Assembly (NCBI RefSeq): GCF_003967175.1
Contig: NZ_AP018553.1
Span: forward strand, 2,157,982-2,221,981
Source: Sulfodiicoccus acidiphilus
GTDB lineage: Archaea; Thermoproteota; Thermoprotei_A; Sulfolobales; Sulfolobaceae
Length of the DNA stretch: 64,000 nt
Direction: 5' to 3'
Positions 51,604 to 61,629 of the stretch are shown one piece after another. Position 1 is the stretch's first letter, and every line of letters starts with the position of its first letter. Under the pieces are notes generated by a model, which was not told the origin of the DNA, made no database searches, and saw only the letters and a program-made list of their open reading frames with translations. Position numbers and translations under genes: made by a program.

Positions 51604-51742
51604 AAAAGAAGGAGAAGAAGTGAGAGTCTCCTCCGATGAACAGACGCTTAGGGAGTTCTCCCTTATTCTGAAGGCGTTGGGACAGGAAGTAGAGTTCAAG
51701 AAGGGGGAATTAAGGTACGTCAAGAAAACCAGGCTCTCATAG
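51563..51742 (+). CDS. Possible small protein overlapping the hel308 end
   Basis: A coding-like frame runs from a TTG inside hel308 to a TAG at 51742 (59 residues; EFSLILKALGQEVEFKKGELRYVKK). A shorter form from the GTG at 51620, after AAGGAGAAGAA, has 40 residues and a good ribosome site. Lys/Glu-rich, one helix and a beta hairpin. No family recognised. Confidence 0.4.
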   Translation: MNRLQELLLDFISRKEGEEVRVSSDEQTLREFSLILKALGQEVEFKKGELRYVKKTRLS

Positions 51743-52770
51743 ATACGACGATAAGCTACGCATCCTCGCGGAGGAGGCTATTAGTTTCGTACCATCACCT
51801 CGACATAAACGATATGACTGCTGAATGAGGTGAGGTACCTGGGTGGCTTCTAGCGTTTCTACTTTAGGATTCATCCGTTGCTCAGAGAGTGTCCATACAT
51901 GAACCATTACCTAGGCACGTCTAGACACTTCCTACTTGGCGTCGAGACGGATCGGCAGAGCCGGATTCGAGCTAGTAAAAGGGGACTACTATCTCCATGG
52001 GGTCTACTATCCGTTCCCTACTCCGTCCAACGTGAATTCACACCGCTCTGACGGACGGGGCTTCCCGCCTCGCGATGGGTTCCTGCTTCTTCGCCCTACC
52101 TCCCCCAACGGCTAGAGGGTTCCACAGGAGAGGGCCTTCCTGGCCCCGATCTCGATCGGTCGGTGCCCATGAAGGGCCGTCGAATGGGGCGGAGGCGTAC
52201 TTCGCGGACCCTCGCTTCGACGCCTCTCGGTGACCATCGTTAATGTGATCTCTACAAACGTTATTTAAATATGGGGGCTGTCCGTCCCCCACCTTATGGT
52301 AGGGGTTTCCCCAACCACCATTGAACATAAAGTGATTGTGCAGACACAAGACTAATGGGTTCTTAGGTAGGACTTTCTTTACTGATTGTGAAACCAGAGA
52401 TCTCCCTAGATGAGCCCTTCTTAGAAAAAGGAAGACCATAATTTGCGGTAGTCAACAGTTTCCGATAAGTCGTAAAATTTATATTATTGTTGGCAAACAG
52501 GACGACAACCCCACCAGATGGAGTGTAATTATCTCAACTAGGTATGGTGGAAAACTGAAGACATACGGTTCTATCTACAGCTGTGACGTACCACGGGTGT
52601 AGGTCTGGGTCATCCCGCTAAGGGGGCGGAGGATCATGAATGGGTTCCCCCCAAGACTCTGGTGAAGTTCAAGGGCCGAGGATCGACCTCGAATATCATG
52701 AAATCCTAAGAAGCCCAAACCTCCAGAATCCCCTTACTTTATAACCTAACAACCGGAAACTACCACCACA
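51743..52770 (+). other. Gene-free region with eroded coding sequence and a family-B element
   Basis: 51745-51815 and 51825-52030 contain protein-like frames (DDKLRILAEEAISFVPS; RIHPLLRECPYMNHYLGTSRHFLLG) broken by frame changes and stops, so an unidentified gene has decayed here. 52031-52318 is element B2. 52455-52469 carries a 15-mer repeated near 63405. The last 40 bases contain the TATA box (CTTTATAA) of the next gene. Confidence 0.4.
52031..52318 (-). mobile_element. Family-B non-coding element (B2)
   Basis: 288 bp. It starts GTGAATTCACACCGCTCTGACGG, holds GATCGGTCGGTGCCCATG, AAGGGCCGTCGAATGGGG, CGGAGGCGTACTTCGCGG and GACGCCTCTCGGTGACCATC, and ends with ATTTAAATATGGGGGCTG and a C-rich tail. 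About 150 bp in the middle are nearly identical to 62733-63006 in reverse, which suggests recent movement or conversion. Confidence 0.72.
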
Positions 52771-53148
52771 TTGCTTTCAGTGATTTTGGTTGTCATAGAA
52801 GCCCTCTTAGCTCTCTTTGTTTCGTGGTTGGTTGCCTCTATTCCAGTCTGGGTGGGAGCTAAGCTCTTCTCAGCTTCGGCTTCTATAGGAAAAGCCATGG
52901 TAGCGACTTTGGTGGCGTTGATAGTCTTCTTCCTGTTAGTTACGATAACATCCCCTCTTCTATCTACCTTCAGTCTGGTGGTGGGCTTTTTGGGCGTTTT
53001 ACTAGTATTCAAAGCCATTTTCAGTGTCGGATGGGGGGGAGCCCTAGGAATAGCGTTCTTTGCGACTTTGGTGGCGTTCGCCCTAGTTTTCCTTTTAGGA
53101 CTCATGAGTGTGTTTCTACATCCATCCATTATTCATCATATACCTTGA
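52771..53148 (+). CDS. Small membrane protein, unknown
   Basis: 125 residues with about four hydrophobic helices and hardly any loops (SVILVVIEALLALFVSWLV, LGIAFFATLVAFALVFLLG). Start is TTG about 30 bases after CTTTATAACC, so near-leaderless. Not recognised. It is followed by another small membrane protein gene in the same direction. Confidence 0.6.
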   Translation: MLSVILVVIEALLALFVSWLVASIPVWVGAKLFSASASIGKAMVATLVALIVFFLLVTITSPLLSTFSLVVGFLGVLLVFKAIFSVGWGGALGIAFFATLVAFALVFLLGLMSVFLHPSIIHHIP

Positions 53149-53265
53149 AATAGAAAGCCGTTTAGTTAGTCATATTTTAGGAGCTAAAGAACGAAAGGAA
53201 ACTGATGAAGTTGGCATTAGGAGGTGGGAGACCTGATTTTTAACCCACTTCTCGAGAAACATTGA

Positions 53266-53805
53266 GTGGAGTTTCAACTGAGAGCTCTTCGTAACGGCTT
53301 TCTAGCTGGTGTTTTCCTCTGGTGGTTTCCACTGGTGGGACCCTCGATAACCGGTCTAGTTATAGGTTTCACTTCAAGGCGCAATCCAACCTCTTGGCTC
53401 TCGGCAGCCTTGGTGTCGGTTACGCTTTCTATATTCACTACGTTGGTTTACGTTTATATTGTAAAGATACCTTTACTTGGGAACTTTCTACCCTTCGTGG
53501 TGGTTCTCTTCAACGCCTTAGGGTCCTCTATTTGTGTGAGCTTAGCCTACCTTATACCTAGAAGGGCCACTTTCAGTTCCATAACTCCCACTGGAGTGGT
53601 TACTGAGTTCTACGTGAGTAACCTGGAAGAGTTGGAGATGGTACTTTCCAACTACGTTGACTTGTCCACTTGCTCACAACCTCGCTATACTATGAAAGAA
53701 GATAGAATGGAGGTCAAGAGAAGCTGTCAGGGTTTCGAACTCTCTTACCAAGTAACGAGGGAGGGATCGGGATACAGAGTGAAACTTAGTGTGAGTCCGT
53801 CCTAA
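53266..53805 (+). CDS. Membrane protein with cytoplasmic tail, unknown
   Basis: 179 residues: three to four helices in residues 10-100 (FLAGVFLWWFPLVGPSITGLVIGF) and then a soluble C-terminal part of ~80 residues with two Cys (LSTCSQPRYT, KRSCQGFEL) that could pair. No family recognised. Start near 53266 is a GTG preceded by a weak AACATTGA. Companion of the gene upstream by direction only. Confidence 0.6.
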   Translation: MEFQLRALRNGFLAGVFLWWFPLVGPSITGLVIGFTSRRNPTSWLSAALVSVTLSIFTTLVYVYIVKIPLLGNFLPFVVVLFNALGSSICVSLAYLIPRRATFSSITPTGVVTEFYVSNLEELEMVLSNYVDLSTCSQPRYTMKEDRMEVKRSCQGFELSYQVTREGSGYRVKLSVSPS

Positions 53806-53867
53806 TTTTCACACTCGTATTTCTGAGCCAGATTCCCCTTATCTAGATTTATCTCCCCTAGGGTTTA

Positions 53868-54144
53868 AGGGGGAGGAAGCCCCTCCCGTGAGGACGGTCT
53901 CATTCGAATATCAACCTTGATGACACTACATCTGACACCGGCACGGACTAAGTGATCGGTTAGAGACCTCTGTCGAAGCTCGGGTAAATCAGGTGCACCT
54001 ACGCGCCAACTAACGGTCCCATGCGGGCCACAATCGAGTTCACACTGGGCCTGGACGGCCTTCCTGCCCTGAAGCTTTAGCCTCCACCGTTGGGCTAGGT
54101 GTTCGACGAGGCAAGAAGCCCCCGTCAGGATAAGGGTAGTCCAC
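53868..54144 (+). mobile_element. IS605-like non-coding element, family D
   Basis: Left end TTTAAGGGGGAGGAAGCCCCTCCCGTGAGGACGG (quoted in part) forms a hairpin. The right end CAAGAAGCCCCCGTCAGG..GGGTAGTCCAC is a worn version of the 32-bp unit. The core (GATCGGTTAGAGACCTCTG, CGCGCCAACTAACGG) does not match families A to C. No coding frame supported. Confidence 0.5.
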
Positions 54145-54293
54145 AGAAAGGCTATGAGTTGAAAAGTCTTTTTGCTCGTACCCAGAAGTCTGAGAGCTGA
54201 GTTACGGTAAGAGCAAAATACTATGGTGGTTTATGTAAAGTTTACAAGTTTTTTCCACCTCTCCTTAAATTTTAATGTGAATCAGTTTAGATT

Positions 54294-54557
54294 ATGAGGG
54301 GCACGTTAGCGGTCCGGTGTCCTGGTGCTGACTTAGTAAACAGGATATACGACAATTCAAAATCTCATTTAGAGGTAAAACATGTCCCCCTCAGATCTAT
54401 TTCCTCCCTCAGTAATCTCGTGAAGTTTCTCGTTAAGGGAGGGGAAAAGGTGTTGGTAGTGGTCCCGTCCGATTATGAATCAAACTTACATGTTGAGGCC
54501 ACAGTCCTATTATGCGATGAGTTGAAGGATGAGGCGGTGATCTTGATATGGAGGTGA
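54294..54557 (+). CDS. Small soluble protein, unknown
   Basis: 87 residues, alpha/beta in look (VKFLVKGGEKVLVVVPSDYE), with no metal or catalytic motif. The ATG is ~26 bases after a TTAAATTTTAATG element, so leaderless. It ends GGAGGTGA, which would serve as ribosome site for the next gene; the two are likely an operon. Not recognised. Confidence 0.55.
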   Translation: MRGTLAVRCPGADLVNRIYDNSKSHLEVKHVPLRSISSLSNLVKFLVKGGEKVLVVVPSDYESNLHVEATVLLCDELKDEAVILIWR

Positions 54558-54564
54558 CAAATTC

Positions 54565-55137
54565 ACGCTTCCTCTAACTCTCAGCCACACGCTCGTCTTT
54601 CTCCTTTCTCTCACCTTCTTACTGATATTTTGGTTAGGATATAACCAAGAGTCTAAGCGTCTTGCTCAATTGGAGAAGAAAGTAACATTAGCGAGGACAA
54701 GCGAGTTCCTCAAGTCAGTAATGGACCTCTTCACAGATAGCGAGACTTCAACCTTGCTCGAGGAAGCCGTGAACTACTACACGGTGGTGAAGTCCAAGGA
54801 TAGATCTGAGGTCGTAGTTGACGCCGTTTCGGAGAGGATTGGGAAGATAATAGCAGAGATTGATAGTGTGTTATCGAAGGCAAAGGCTGTGGACCAAGTA
54901 AACCAAGAAATGTACAAGTTCAGGTTAGTTGCCAAGTTCATGGGTGCCCTACTCATTTCGGGGGTGGTTCTAGGGGTGGTTTCTCTCCTAATCCCTCCCT
55001 ACTTAGCTCAGTTCAGCCTTTATCTCTACGGGTTGCTCACTTTTTATGTAGCCATGGCGCTGACGTTTCTAAGCTACTTGCTCTACAAACAACATCATAT
55101 CAGGGCCTTCTTGAGGAGGATCTCTTCTGGCACCTAA
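54565..55137 (+). CDS. Membrane protein with coiled coil, start codon unclear
   Basis: The coding frame clearly includes an N-terminal helix (TLVFLLSLTFLLIFWLGY), a charged coiled region (residues ~40-110) and two C-terminal helices. The first usual start is TTG at 54670, after the first helix. A strong GGAGGTGA lies at 54549-54557 and is followed at good distance by ACG (54565), which would give 190 residues. ACG initiation, a base change from ATG, or an annotation start at 54670 (155 residues) are the options. No family recognised. Confidence 0.55.
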   Translation, partial: TLPLTLSHTLVFLLSLTFLLIFWLGYNQESKRLAQLEKKVTLARTSEFLKSVMDLFTDSETSTLLEEAVNYYTVVKSKDRSEVVVDAVSERIGKIIAEIDSVLSKAKAVDQVNQEMYKFRLVAKFMGALLISGVVLGVVSLLIPPYLAQFSLYLYGLLTFYVAMALTFLSYLLYKQHHIRAFLRRISSGT

Positions 55138-55224
55138 AGGTTTGAAACCCTCATTCTTTTCGACACCGGTGGAAAAGTTGAATGGTAGCGTTACATAATT
55201 TAACCTATGTTCGGTATAGAGTAA

Positions 55225-55464
55225 GTGCTAGTCTACGTGGCCTTCGAGGACGGAGAATCGTTCTCAATATCTGATAATGGAGTGATTAAGAAAGCTAAGG
55301 GAAACCCCTCTGTTTTAGTCGTAAGAGAGTTGAAGCAAGAGATGTTTTCCTTTGCTATAACACAGAAGGTGAAACTGTTCCAGTGTCAAGATGAGAGAGA
55401 GCAATGCTTAGAGAAACTTGTGAGAGTTCTCTTTCCGTATTGTAAATCATGTAAATTCCAGTAA
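55225..55464 (+). CDS. Small Cys-containing protein, unknown
   Basis: 79 residues from a GTG. The N-terminal half is beta-like (LVYVAFEDGESFSISDNGV); the C-terminal half has CQDEREQC and YCKSCKFQ, four Cys that could hold zinc or form disulfides. Composition is like the neighbours. No family recognised. Confidence 0.5.
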   Translation: MLVYVAFEDGESFSISDNGVIKKAKGNPSVLVVRELKQEMFSFAITQKVKLFQCQDEREQCLEKLVRVLFPYCKSCKFQ

Positions 55465-56101
55465 ATACCTATGAATGTCCTGAGTTTCTCGTTCCAGAAC
55501 TCACCCTCGAATCATATATCTCGTTATCCTCAGCGAACCCAATAGTTTGTATCGTCCGTTCTAGTGGACTTAAACTGTGGAGCGTAAAAAGCAATGTTGG
55601 TAGGCTTACGAATGTATAAAAATTTTTAATAGTTTCTTATTAAACTTTTTAATTAACTTAATGGAACGTCACCTAGAACAGGGTTCAACGAGATAGGAGA
55701 TGAGAATCATTTGTCCCGCGAATTCTCAGATATTTCAAGGTGAACTCTTAAGAGCGTTCTTTGACCGGCAATGACCAATAAATATTGAAGACGGTCTCGT
55801 ACCAAACTCGTGCCTAACATTACGTAGAAAGCTATCAGTCTCCTAGCGAAGTTCTCCGTATTTCCATTCCTATGACCTCTGAGCCTCATTCTCAATTATG
55901 TAATTAGCGATAAGATGAAAGTTGAAAACGGTGGATCGCTGTATAGCTCAGAGCAAACTTCATGCCACTAGTTGTTCCTAACGTTTCTCTGGAGACCTTC
56001 AAACCTTTTCACCGTCCTCCTGTGAGTAGATGTTTTAGAGCCTAAATAGTTCGGAGGTAAAAATTTTAGTCTATAACTATTATTCTTCACTGTGGTCATG
56101 G
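55465..56101 (+). other. Gene-free region with a possible transposase relic
   Basis: 55707-55895, minus strand, reads RGHRNGNTENFARRLIAFYV and LQYLLVIAG, which recalls the C-terminus of archaeal IS transposases, but only ~60 codons are left and no ends are seen. 55615-55660 is AT-rich. The last 35 bases include TCTATAACT, the TATA box of the MFS gene. Confidence 0.35.
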
Positions 56102-57814
56102 TTGGTCGAGTATAAGTGGATTGCACTCTCCAACACCACGATTGGGGTGCTGATGGCCAGTATAAACGGGACGATAATCTTGATCTCCCTACCCGCGATC
56201 TTCAGGGGCATAGCAATAAATCCGCTTACGTCGTTTCAATATCTCCTCTGGCTTCTGTTCGGATATAACATAGTTACTGCAACACTCTTGGTCACCTTTG
56301 GCAGGCTGTCCGACATGTATGGCAGAGTGAGACTCTATAACCTAGGCTTTGCGATATTCACTGCGGGCTCGATCCTCCTATTTCTCACTCCTAACAGTGG
56401 CGATACTGGGGCCCTCGAACTGATAATCTTCAGAATAGTCCAGGGAATAGGCGGGGCCTTCCTTTTCGCTAACAGTGCGGCCATAATTACCGACGCTTTC
56501 CCATACAACCAGAGGGGGACCGCCCTAGGAATAAACCAAATAGCAGCCTTGGCAGGTTCTTTAGTCGGCCTGATCCTCGGGGGTATCTTAGCCACCATAT
56601 ACTGGAGGTATGTGTTCCTCGTAAGTGTCCCAGTTGGGATACTTGGAACTGTGTGGTCTTACCTAAAGCTAAAGGAGACCTCAACTAGAGTGAAGCAGAA
56701 GTTGGACGTCTGGGGAAACGTGACCTTCGCGGCTGGACTAACCTTCCTCCTCCTTGGAGTAACCTACGGACTCCTACCCTATGGGTCATCCATCATGGGC
56801 TGGGGAGATCCTTGGGTAATTGCATCCATGGTGGCCGGTGTGGGACTCCTAGTGGCTTTCCCCTTCGTGGAGTCACACGTGGAGCAACCCATGTTCAGGC
56901 TGGAGCTGTTCAAAATAAGGATGTTCGCCGCGGGAAACATAGCGGGTTTCCTTAGGTCCGTAGCTTACGGAGGAGTGATGATAATGTTGATCATTCTTTT
57001 GCAGGGAATATGGTTGCCGCTCCACGGTTACAGTTATCAATCCACTCCCTTCTGGGCCGGAGTCTATACTATACCACTCCTCGTCGGATTCGTAGTGATG
57101 GGCCCTATAAGTGGTAGACTGTCGGACAAGTACGGGGCGAGGGGTTTCGCCACCGCTGGGATGTTCATAGTGATGGTCTCGCTGCTGGCGCTCTCCACTC
57201 TCCCCTACGACTTTAACTATTTAGAGTTCGCAACCATACTATTCGTAATGGGATTGGGCAATGGGTTGTTTTCGTCTCCAAACACCGCGTCCATAATGAA
57301 TGCTGTCCCCCGGCAGCACAGGGGGGCTGCCTCCGGAATGAGGGCAACCCTCCAAAACTCAGGGCAAACGGTCAGTTTAGCCATTTTCTTTACGATCATA
57401 ATAACTTCACTGGCAGGCTCGCTACCGTCGGCTTTAGCTGCCGCTGTCAGTTCCTACCATCTTCCAGCATTGACATATGCGATGGAGCACATCTCTCCGA
57501 CTGGAGCTCTCTTCGCGGCCTTCCTAGGTTACAACCCAGTTGGTGCTATCCTCCAGTCCCTCCCATCATCTACGGTCTCCACCCTTTCTACCAACACGAT
57601 CGCATACCTGACAAGCAACACCTTCTTTCCTACAGCAATAGCACCGAGTTTCATGAACGCTCTGAGACTATCGTTCTACATCGCGTCGGCCATGGCAGTA
57701 GTGGCGGCCGTAGCTTCTCTACTCAGAGGGAAGAGGTTCGTTTACGAGGAAAGCCAGATGGAGGGAGCAGCGAGGACTGAAGGGAGAACGGGTGAAAGGA
57801 ATGGAAGGACTTGA
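56102..57814 (+). CDS. MFS drug exporter, DHA2 (14-helix) type
   Basis: A 570-residue permease. Helix 2-3 motif [35 protein letters not shown] as antiporter motif C, and about 14 helices; an outer loop of ~70 residues (450-520) is longer than usual. The start is TTG, ~25 bases after TCTATAACT; an ATG three bases upstream is out of frame. It overlaps the MarR gene downstream by 22 bp. Exporter-plus-MarR pairs in Sulfolobales respond to aromatic or drug-like compounds. Confidence 0.85.
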   Translation: MVEYKWIALSNTTIGVLMASINGTIILISLPAIFRGIAINPLTSFQYLLWLLFGYNIVTATLLVTFGRLSDMYGRVRLYNLGFAIFTAGSILLFLTPNSGDTGALELIIFRIVQGIGGAFLFANSAAIITDAFPYNQRGTALGINQIAALAGSLVGLILGGILATIYWRYVFLVSVPVGILGTVWSYLKLKETSTRVKQKLDVWGNVTFAAGLTFLLLGVTYGLLPYGSSIMGWGDPWVIASMVAGVGLLVAFPFVESHVEQPMFRLELFKIRMFAAGNIAGFLRSVAYGGVMIMLIILLQGIWLPLHGYSYQSTPFWAGVYTIPLLVGFVVMGPISGRLSDKYGARGFATAGMFIVMVSLLALSTLPYDFNYLEFATILFVMGLGNGLFSSPNTASIMNAVPRQHRGAASGMRATLQNSGQTVSLAIFFTIIITSLAGSLPSALAAAVSSYHLPALTYAMEHISPTGALFAAFLGYNPVGAILQSLPSSTVSTLSTNTIAYLTSNTFFPTAIAPSFMNALRLSFYIASAMAVVAAVASLLRGKRFVYEESQMEGAARTEGRTGERNGRT

Positions 57815-58259
57815 CGCGTTAAAGATATGGGACGATCTTTTCAGATCCTTCAAGAGGGTCTTGAGAGAGGCCGAGAAGAAAATATCTGCAGTAGGCCTAA
57901 CGTGGACAGAATTCAGGATTCTATCACTCATCTGTGGCGAACCTAAGTCAATGGCTACCTTGGCCAACGAAACTATGCTGAGCCCAGCCGCTATCACCAG
58001 TCTGATCGATAAACTGGAATCCCAAGGTTACGCTAAGAGGATTAGGTGTGCTACAGACAGGCGATTAGTGAAGGTGGAGTTAACGGAAGAGGGTTTGGCA
58101 CTCCTGTCCAAGGCGAGGGAAATTCAAAGGGCATACATCGAGTCAATCTTACCCTCGCTCGCTCAAGAACTACAGGACGTACTTATGGAAATAAACGAGT
58201 GGGAGAGAAAGCGGCCCGCTCAACAATTACAAGAAAAAGGATTAAAGCTATCTGAGTGA
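57792..58259 (+). CDS. MarR family transcription regulator
   Basis: 155 residues with the MarR winged helix: [48 protein letters not shown] (in part), then the wing [16 protein letters not shown]. Dimer helices lie at both ends. It is co-transcribed with the MFS exporter and most likely represses that operon until a ligand binds. Start is GTG at 57792 or ATG at 57801. It ends overlapping the convergent SSS symporter by 12 bp. Confidence 0.88.
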   Translation: MKGMEGLDALKIWDDLFRSFKRVLREAEKKISAVGLTWTEFRILSLICGEPKSMATLANETMLSPAAITSLIDKLESQGYAKRIRCATDRRLVKVELTEEGLALLSKAREIQRAYIESILPSLAQELQDVLMEINEWERKRPAQQLQEKGLKLSE

Positions 58260-59824
58260 GAGTAGCTCTTCGTTCTTCACTTTGTCACTCGGCCTCCACC
58301 CGGCTCCGTACGCTATCCCGCTTCCGACCCCTGTCACTAAGAGGTTTATGGCAAGGGCCAATAGCGCTATATATATCGGTCCCAGCGGAGTGTTGTAAAC
58401 TGACGAAATCAGAGGGCCGAACTTATTCGCGTAGAGTTCCATCAGAATGCCCGAAAGCACTCCTAGGCCCCAACCCGCCAGAGCGGACTTCGGTTCTAAC
58501 TTGTTGGTGTACAAGGGCAAGAATACTGCCGGTAAAGTTTGCGTAACTAGGACACCTCCAAGTAGCTGCAGTTGTATTGCGTATGTGGCTGGGACAACGA
58601 ATACGAAGGCCAGAGCAACGAACTTGAAGACAGTGGATATTATCTTAGCCAAGGCAGTCTCTGTCTTAGGTTTGAGTTTGGCGAACTCCCCTATTACGTT
58701 CCTCACGAACAAGTTCGCCACCGCTATTGCCATTATAGCTGCAGGTACCAGACCTCCAACAAATATTCCCAAGAATGCTATGCCTACAAACCAATCAGGC
58801 ATGGTGTAGGCTATTAGAGCGGGAACAGTTAAGGCCCCGTTGTGGAAGTGAAGGACCAGATCTAAGGCTCCGGGAACCGAGTAAACTAGGATCCCGAAGA
58901 GAACTATTATCGCGAGCCCTATCCCGTAAATAGGTAAGAGGGAAGTTCCAAGCTTCAGTTTATCTCTGTCCTGTGAGCTCAACGCACCGTTTATAGCGTG
59001 AGGATACAGGTAGAGCGCCAAGGAGCTTCCTATAGCGAGAGAAAGGAACGCTGCGGCCAATTTGGAGTTGGGTATGTCTAGGTAAGGTATGGCTCCTGAC
59101 GCTTTATTGAGTGCCTTATTGACAGTCGGTGAGAGTAGGCTGGCCTGCTGGAAAGCGTGAGCGAATCCACCAGTAGTCAATGGCACTACCACTATTACGA
59201 CAACCACAGTGAGGAGGATTAGTACATCCTTAAACACCCCGTGAGCACCGCTCCCCTCAGTCCACTAGTTATGGTGTACGCCGCTAGGACTACGAATGCT
59301 ATGATTAACGCTATCTCAGTTATCTCCTTTGCAGATGCTGCAAGGTTGAGGCCCAGGAGAAGAACTGTGAGCACGGCCTCTAGTCCAACTATCTGTAACG
59401 CTATGTAAGGCAATTCTGCCACTATTCCCGTTAGTGCGACAGCTACAGCGAGGCTCCTACTGTTCATCCTCTCTTTAATGAAGTCTGACGCTGTGACGTA
59501 TCCCCTATTACGGGAGACCGTCCACAACCTAGGCATGGTGAGAAGCGCTACACCGAAGGACGTGCCCACGTAAGGGACAGCGAACCAGTAAAGGGAGCCC
59601 TTCGCTAAGTAGCCAGATGGCACAGCTATGAAGGTATAAGCGGTGAATAGGTCAGCTCCTAGGAGGAACCATACCAACAGAGCTCCGAACCTCCTCCCAC
59701 CTAGCCCCCACTCGTTGAGAGAGCTCAGGTCCCCTCTCCTGAACCTAGAAGCGAGGAACCCCAATAGCACAAAAACTACGAAGAGTCCTACGAATACCCC
59801 CAACGTAACTGAGTCCACGTTCAC
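58248..59824 (-). pseudogene. SSS family sodium/solute symporter, split by one frameshift
   Basis: Two overlapping frames make one symporter of ~525 residues. 59824-59219 holds helices 1-6 ([27 protein letters not shown] in part, the SSS substrate region). 59237-58248 holds helices 7-13 with [16 protein letters not shown] and [21 protein letters not shown]. The junction reads CTCACGGGGTGTTTAAGG; one more G would join LTG to VFKDVLILL in frame. A slip in a G run, real or from sequencing, is the likely cause. The upstream DUF3311 gene overlaps by 4 bp. With the FAD oxidase next door, organic acid uptake is plausible. Confidence 0.8.
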
Positions 59825-60018
59825 GGCCTACCCCTCGTGATGAGAGAAGCTATTACGTAAAGTACTCCAGCCACTACGAGGAGGACCATTTCGTACCAAT
59901 AGAAAAAAGGTAATCCTCCCAATGAGGGTTGAACACCGTCGTAGGTGCTTATGAGTCCATACAGTAAAAACGGTAATAGACATAGAACCACATATGCTAC
60001 GCTTCTACCGTTCATCAA
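59821..60018 (-). CDS. DUF3311 small membrane subunit of the symporter
   Basis: 65 residues, two helices ([34 protein letters not shown]) with the DUF3311 pattern LPFFYWYEM. Such small proteins are regularly encoded just before SSS symporters and are thought to be accessory subunits. Its stop overlaps the symporter ATG. Start ATG at 60018 or 60015. Confidence 0.8.
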   Translation of the reverse strand: MMNGRSVAYVVLCLLPFLLYGLISTYDGVQPSLGGLPFFYWYEMVLLVVAGVLYVIASLITRGRP

Positions 60019-60061
60019 TGTTTGGAGGAAGACTATCCTTAAATAACTTACTTTTTCAAAA

Positions 60062-60248
60062 GTGGGGGTTGAGGTGACCCGCCCACGGCGACCCTCATTT
60101 AAACGTCAGTTTTTGGACAATATATTAACGACAGTCACCGACGCGTTAAGCGTAACCTAACCCATGACGTAGGGCTCCGCCCCACTTACCGACCTCACCA
60201 TTTGTCAATCTCGGAACCTTCGCCCTTCAGGGTGGGGAGGAGGTTAGC
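60062..60248 (+). mobile_element. Degenerate, shortened family-B element (E)
   Basis: Left end GTGGGGGTTGAGGTGACCC; then CATTTAAACGTCAG, ATATTAACGACAGTCACCGA, similar to the left part of 62733-63006. The right end is CTTCGCCCTTCAGGGTGGGG, a worn hairpin. About 100 bp of the core is missing. Confidence 0.45.
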
Positions 60249-60266
60249 CATAACTGCTTTCTGTCC

Positions 60267-61598
60267 TCATGTAAGACGCCGACTTGCTGCTGCCGCCTCT
60301 ACGTACTTTCCAGGATTAAGGATTCCCTCTGGGTCGAAGAGCCTCTTAATCCCGAGCATTAGGGACAGGACCCTCTCCCCGTTACTTCTGAGGACTTGTT
60401 CCCTCATGACGTTCACCTTCTGCACTCCCACACCGTGTTCGCCGGTAACTGATCCGCCCATTTCCACGGCCATCCTCGCCACTTCCTCAAACAGTTGGGT
60501 GGCCGACGCATCTTCCCTTACCATTATGTTGGGATGGAGGTTCCCGTCTCCTATGTGAGCGATAACTGGCATTCTGACCCCATACTTAGTCTCCATCTGT
60601 TTCAGTTTCATCATGGCCTCAGGCAACTTAGATACGGGAACTACTACGTCCTCTGCCAAGAACTTGGCTCCGGCGGCCTCGGCCTTAAGAGCTATCGCAG
60701 CCTGAGCCCTCAATGAGTAGAGCTTCTCCGCTTCCTCACCCTCGGCCATCACTAACTCCTGCGAGTTTACCTTAACCACGTTTAACACGTCGTCTAGCTG
60801 ATCCTCTTCGACAGCTATCAGGAGGACTCCCCCCTCAGATTCCTTAAGTCCAGCTGACAGGTGTCTGTTCAGGGCCTTGATCACGTCTACGTCCATGTAC
60901 TCCGAGAATTCAGGGAGCACTCTAGCCTTCCTTAGCCCCAATATCACGTTGGCTGCGGCTTCGCTATCCCTTAGGAACGCCATCACGGTGATCACCTTTT
61001 TTCTAGGCAATGGAGTGATCCTAAGCCACGCCTCGGTCAACACTCCGAGAGTTCCCTCACTACCCACCATAAGATGGACTAGGTCGTAGCCGGCCCTGTT
61101 TTTCCTTAAAGGTTCCCCAAGCTTCACAGCAGTCCCGTCGGCCAACACCACTCTGACTGCAAGTACCCACTCCTTGAACGACCCATATTTCACGGCCCTC
61201 ATCCCACCAGAGCCCTCCACTACCGCACCTCCCACCGAGCATAGGAACGAACTCGCTGGGTCTGGAGGAAGAAAGAAACCCTTTCTCTCCAGTTCTTCGT
61301 TTAGCCTAGCTAAGTTCACTCCGGGTTGCACTCTCACGTACCAGTCCACATCGTTTATCTCGAGGATCTTGTCCATCTTCGAAAGGTCTAGTAAGATGCA
61401 CCCTTCACAACTCGTAGCACCGGTCAAACTTGTCCCCGCTCCCCAAGGCACTAGGGGGATTCTCCTCTCCCTGGCATACTTCACCACCCTTACCACGTCC
61501 TCTTCGCTCCTTGCGTAGACGATCAGGGTTGGACGGAGCTTGTAGCCTGCGAAGTCTTCCCTCTCCCTTTCCTCTACCTCAAGCCCCTCAAGATCCAT
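60267..61598 (-). CDS. FAD-linked oxidase, glycolate oxidase GlcD/D-lactate dehydrogenase type
   Basis: 443 residues. The FAD-binding PCMH domain has [12 protein letters not shown] (~51), [14 protein letters not shown] (~112) and [17 protein letters not shown] (~165). The C-terminal oxidase domain ends with [11 protein letters not shown] (~345), EHGVGVQK (~387) and the family's [14 protein letters not shown]. It oxidises a 2-hydroxy acid such as D-lactate or glycolate to the keto acid, passing electrons to an unknown carrier. Neighbouring symporter genes (same strand) suggest import and oxidation of the same acid. Confidence 0.87.
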   Translation of the reverse strand: MDLEGLEVEEREREDFAGYKLRPTLIVYARSEEDVVRVVKYARERRIPLVPWGAGTSLTGATSCEGCILLDLSKMDKILEINDVDWYVRVQPGVNLARLNEELERKGFFLPPDPASSFLCSVGGAVVEGSGGMRAVKYGSFKEWVLAVRVVLADGTAVKLGEPLRKNRAGYDLVHLMVGSEGTLGVLTEAWLRITPLPRKKVITVMAFLRDSEAAANVILGLRKARVLPEFSEYMDVDVIKALNRHLSAGLKESEGGVLLIAVEEDQLDDVLNVVKVNSQELVMAEGEEAEKLYSLRAQAAIALKAEAAGAKFLAEDVVVPVSKLPEAMMKLKQMETKYGVRMPVIAHIGDGNLHPNIMVREDASATQLFEEVARMAVEMGGSVTGEHGVGVQKVNVMREQVLRSNGERVLSLMLGIKRLFDPEGILNPGKYVEAAAASRRLT

Positions 61599-61629
61599 AG
61601 TACTAACTAAATTGAGATATTAAAAACGT

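Noticed and set aside
51957-51985. tRNA-like GGATTCGAGC
   Set aside because: No acceptor or anticodon stem can be folded around it.
52038-52439. 133-codon minus-strand frame
   Set aside because: It runs across the non-coding family-B element and its flank, and is not kept in the sister copy at 62733.
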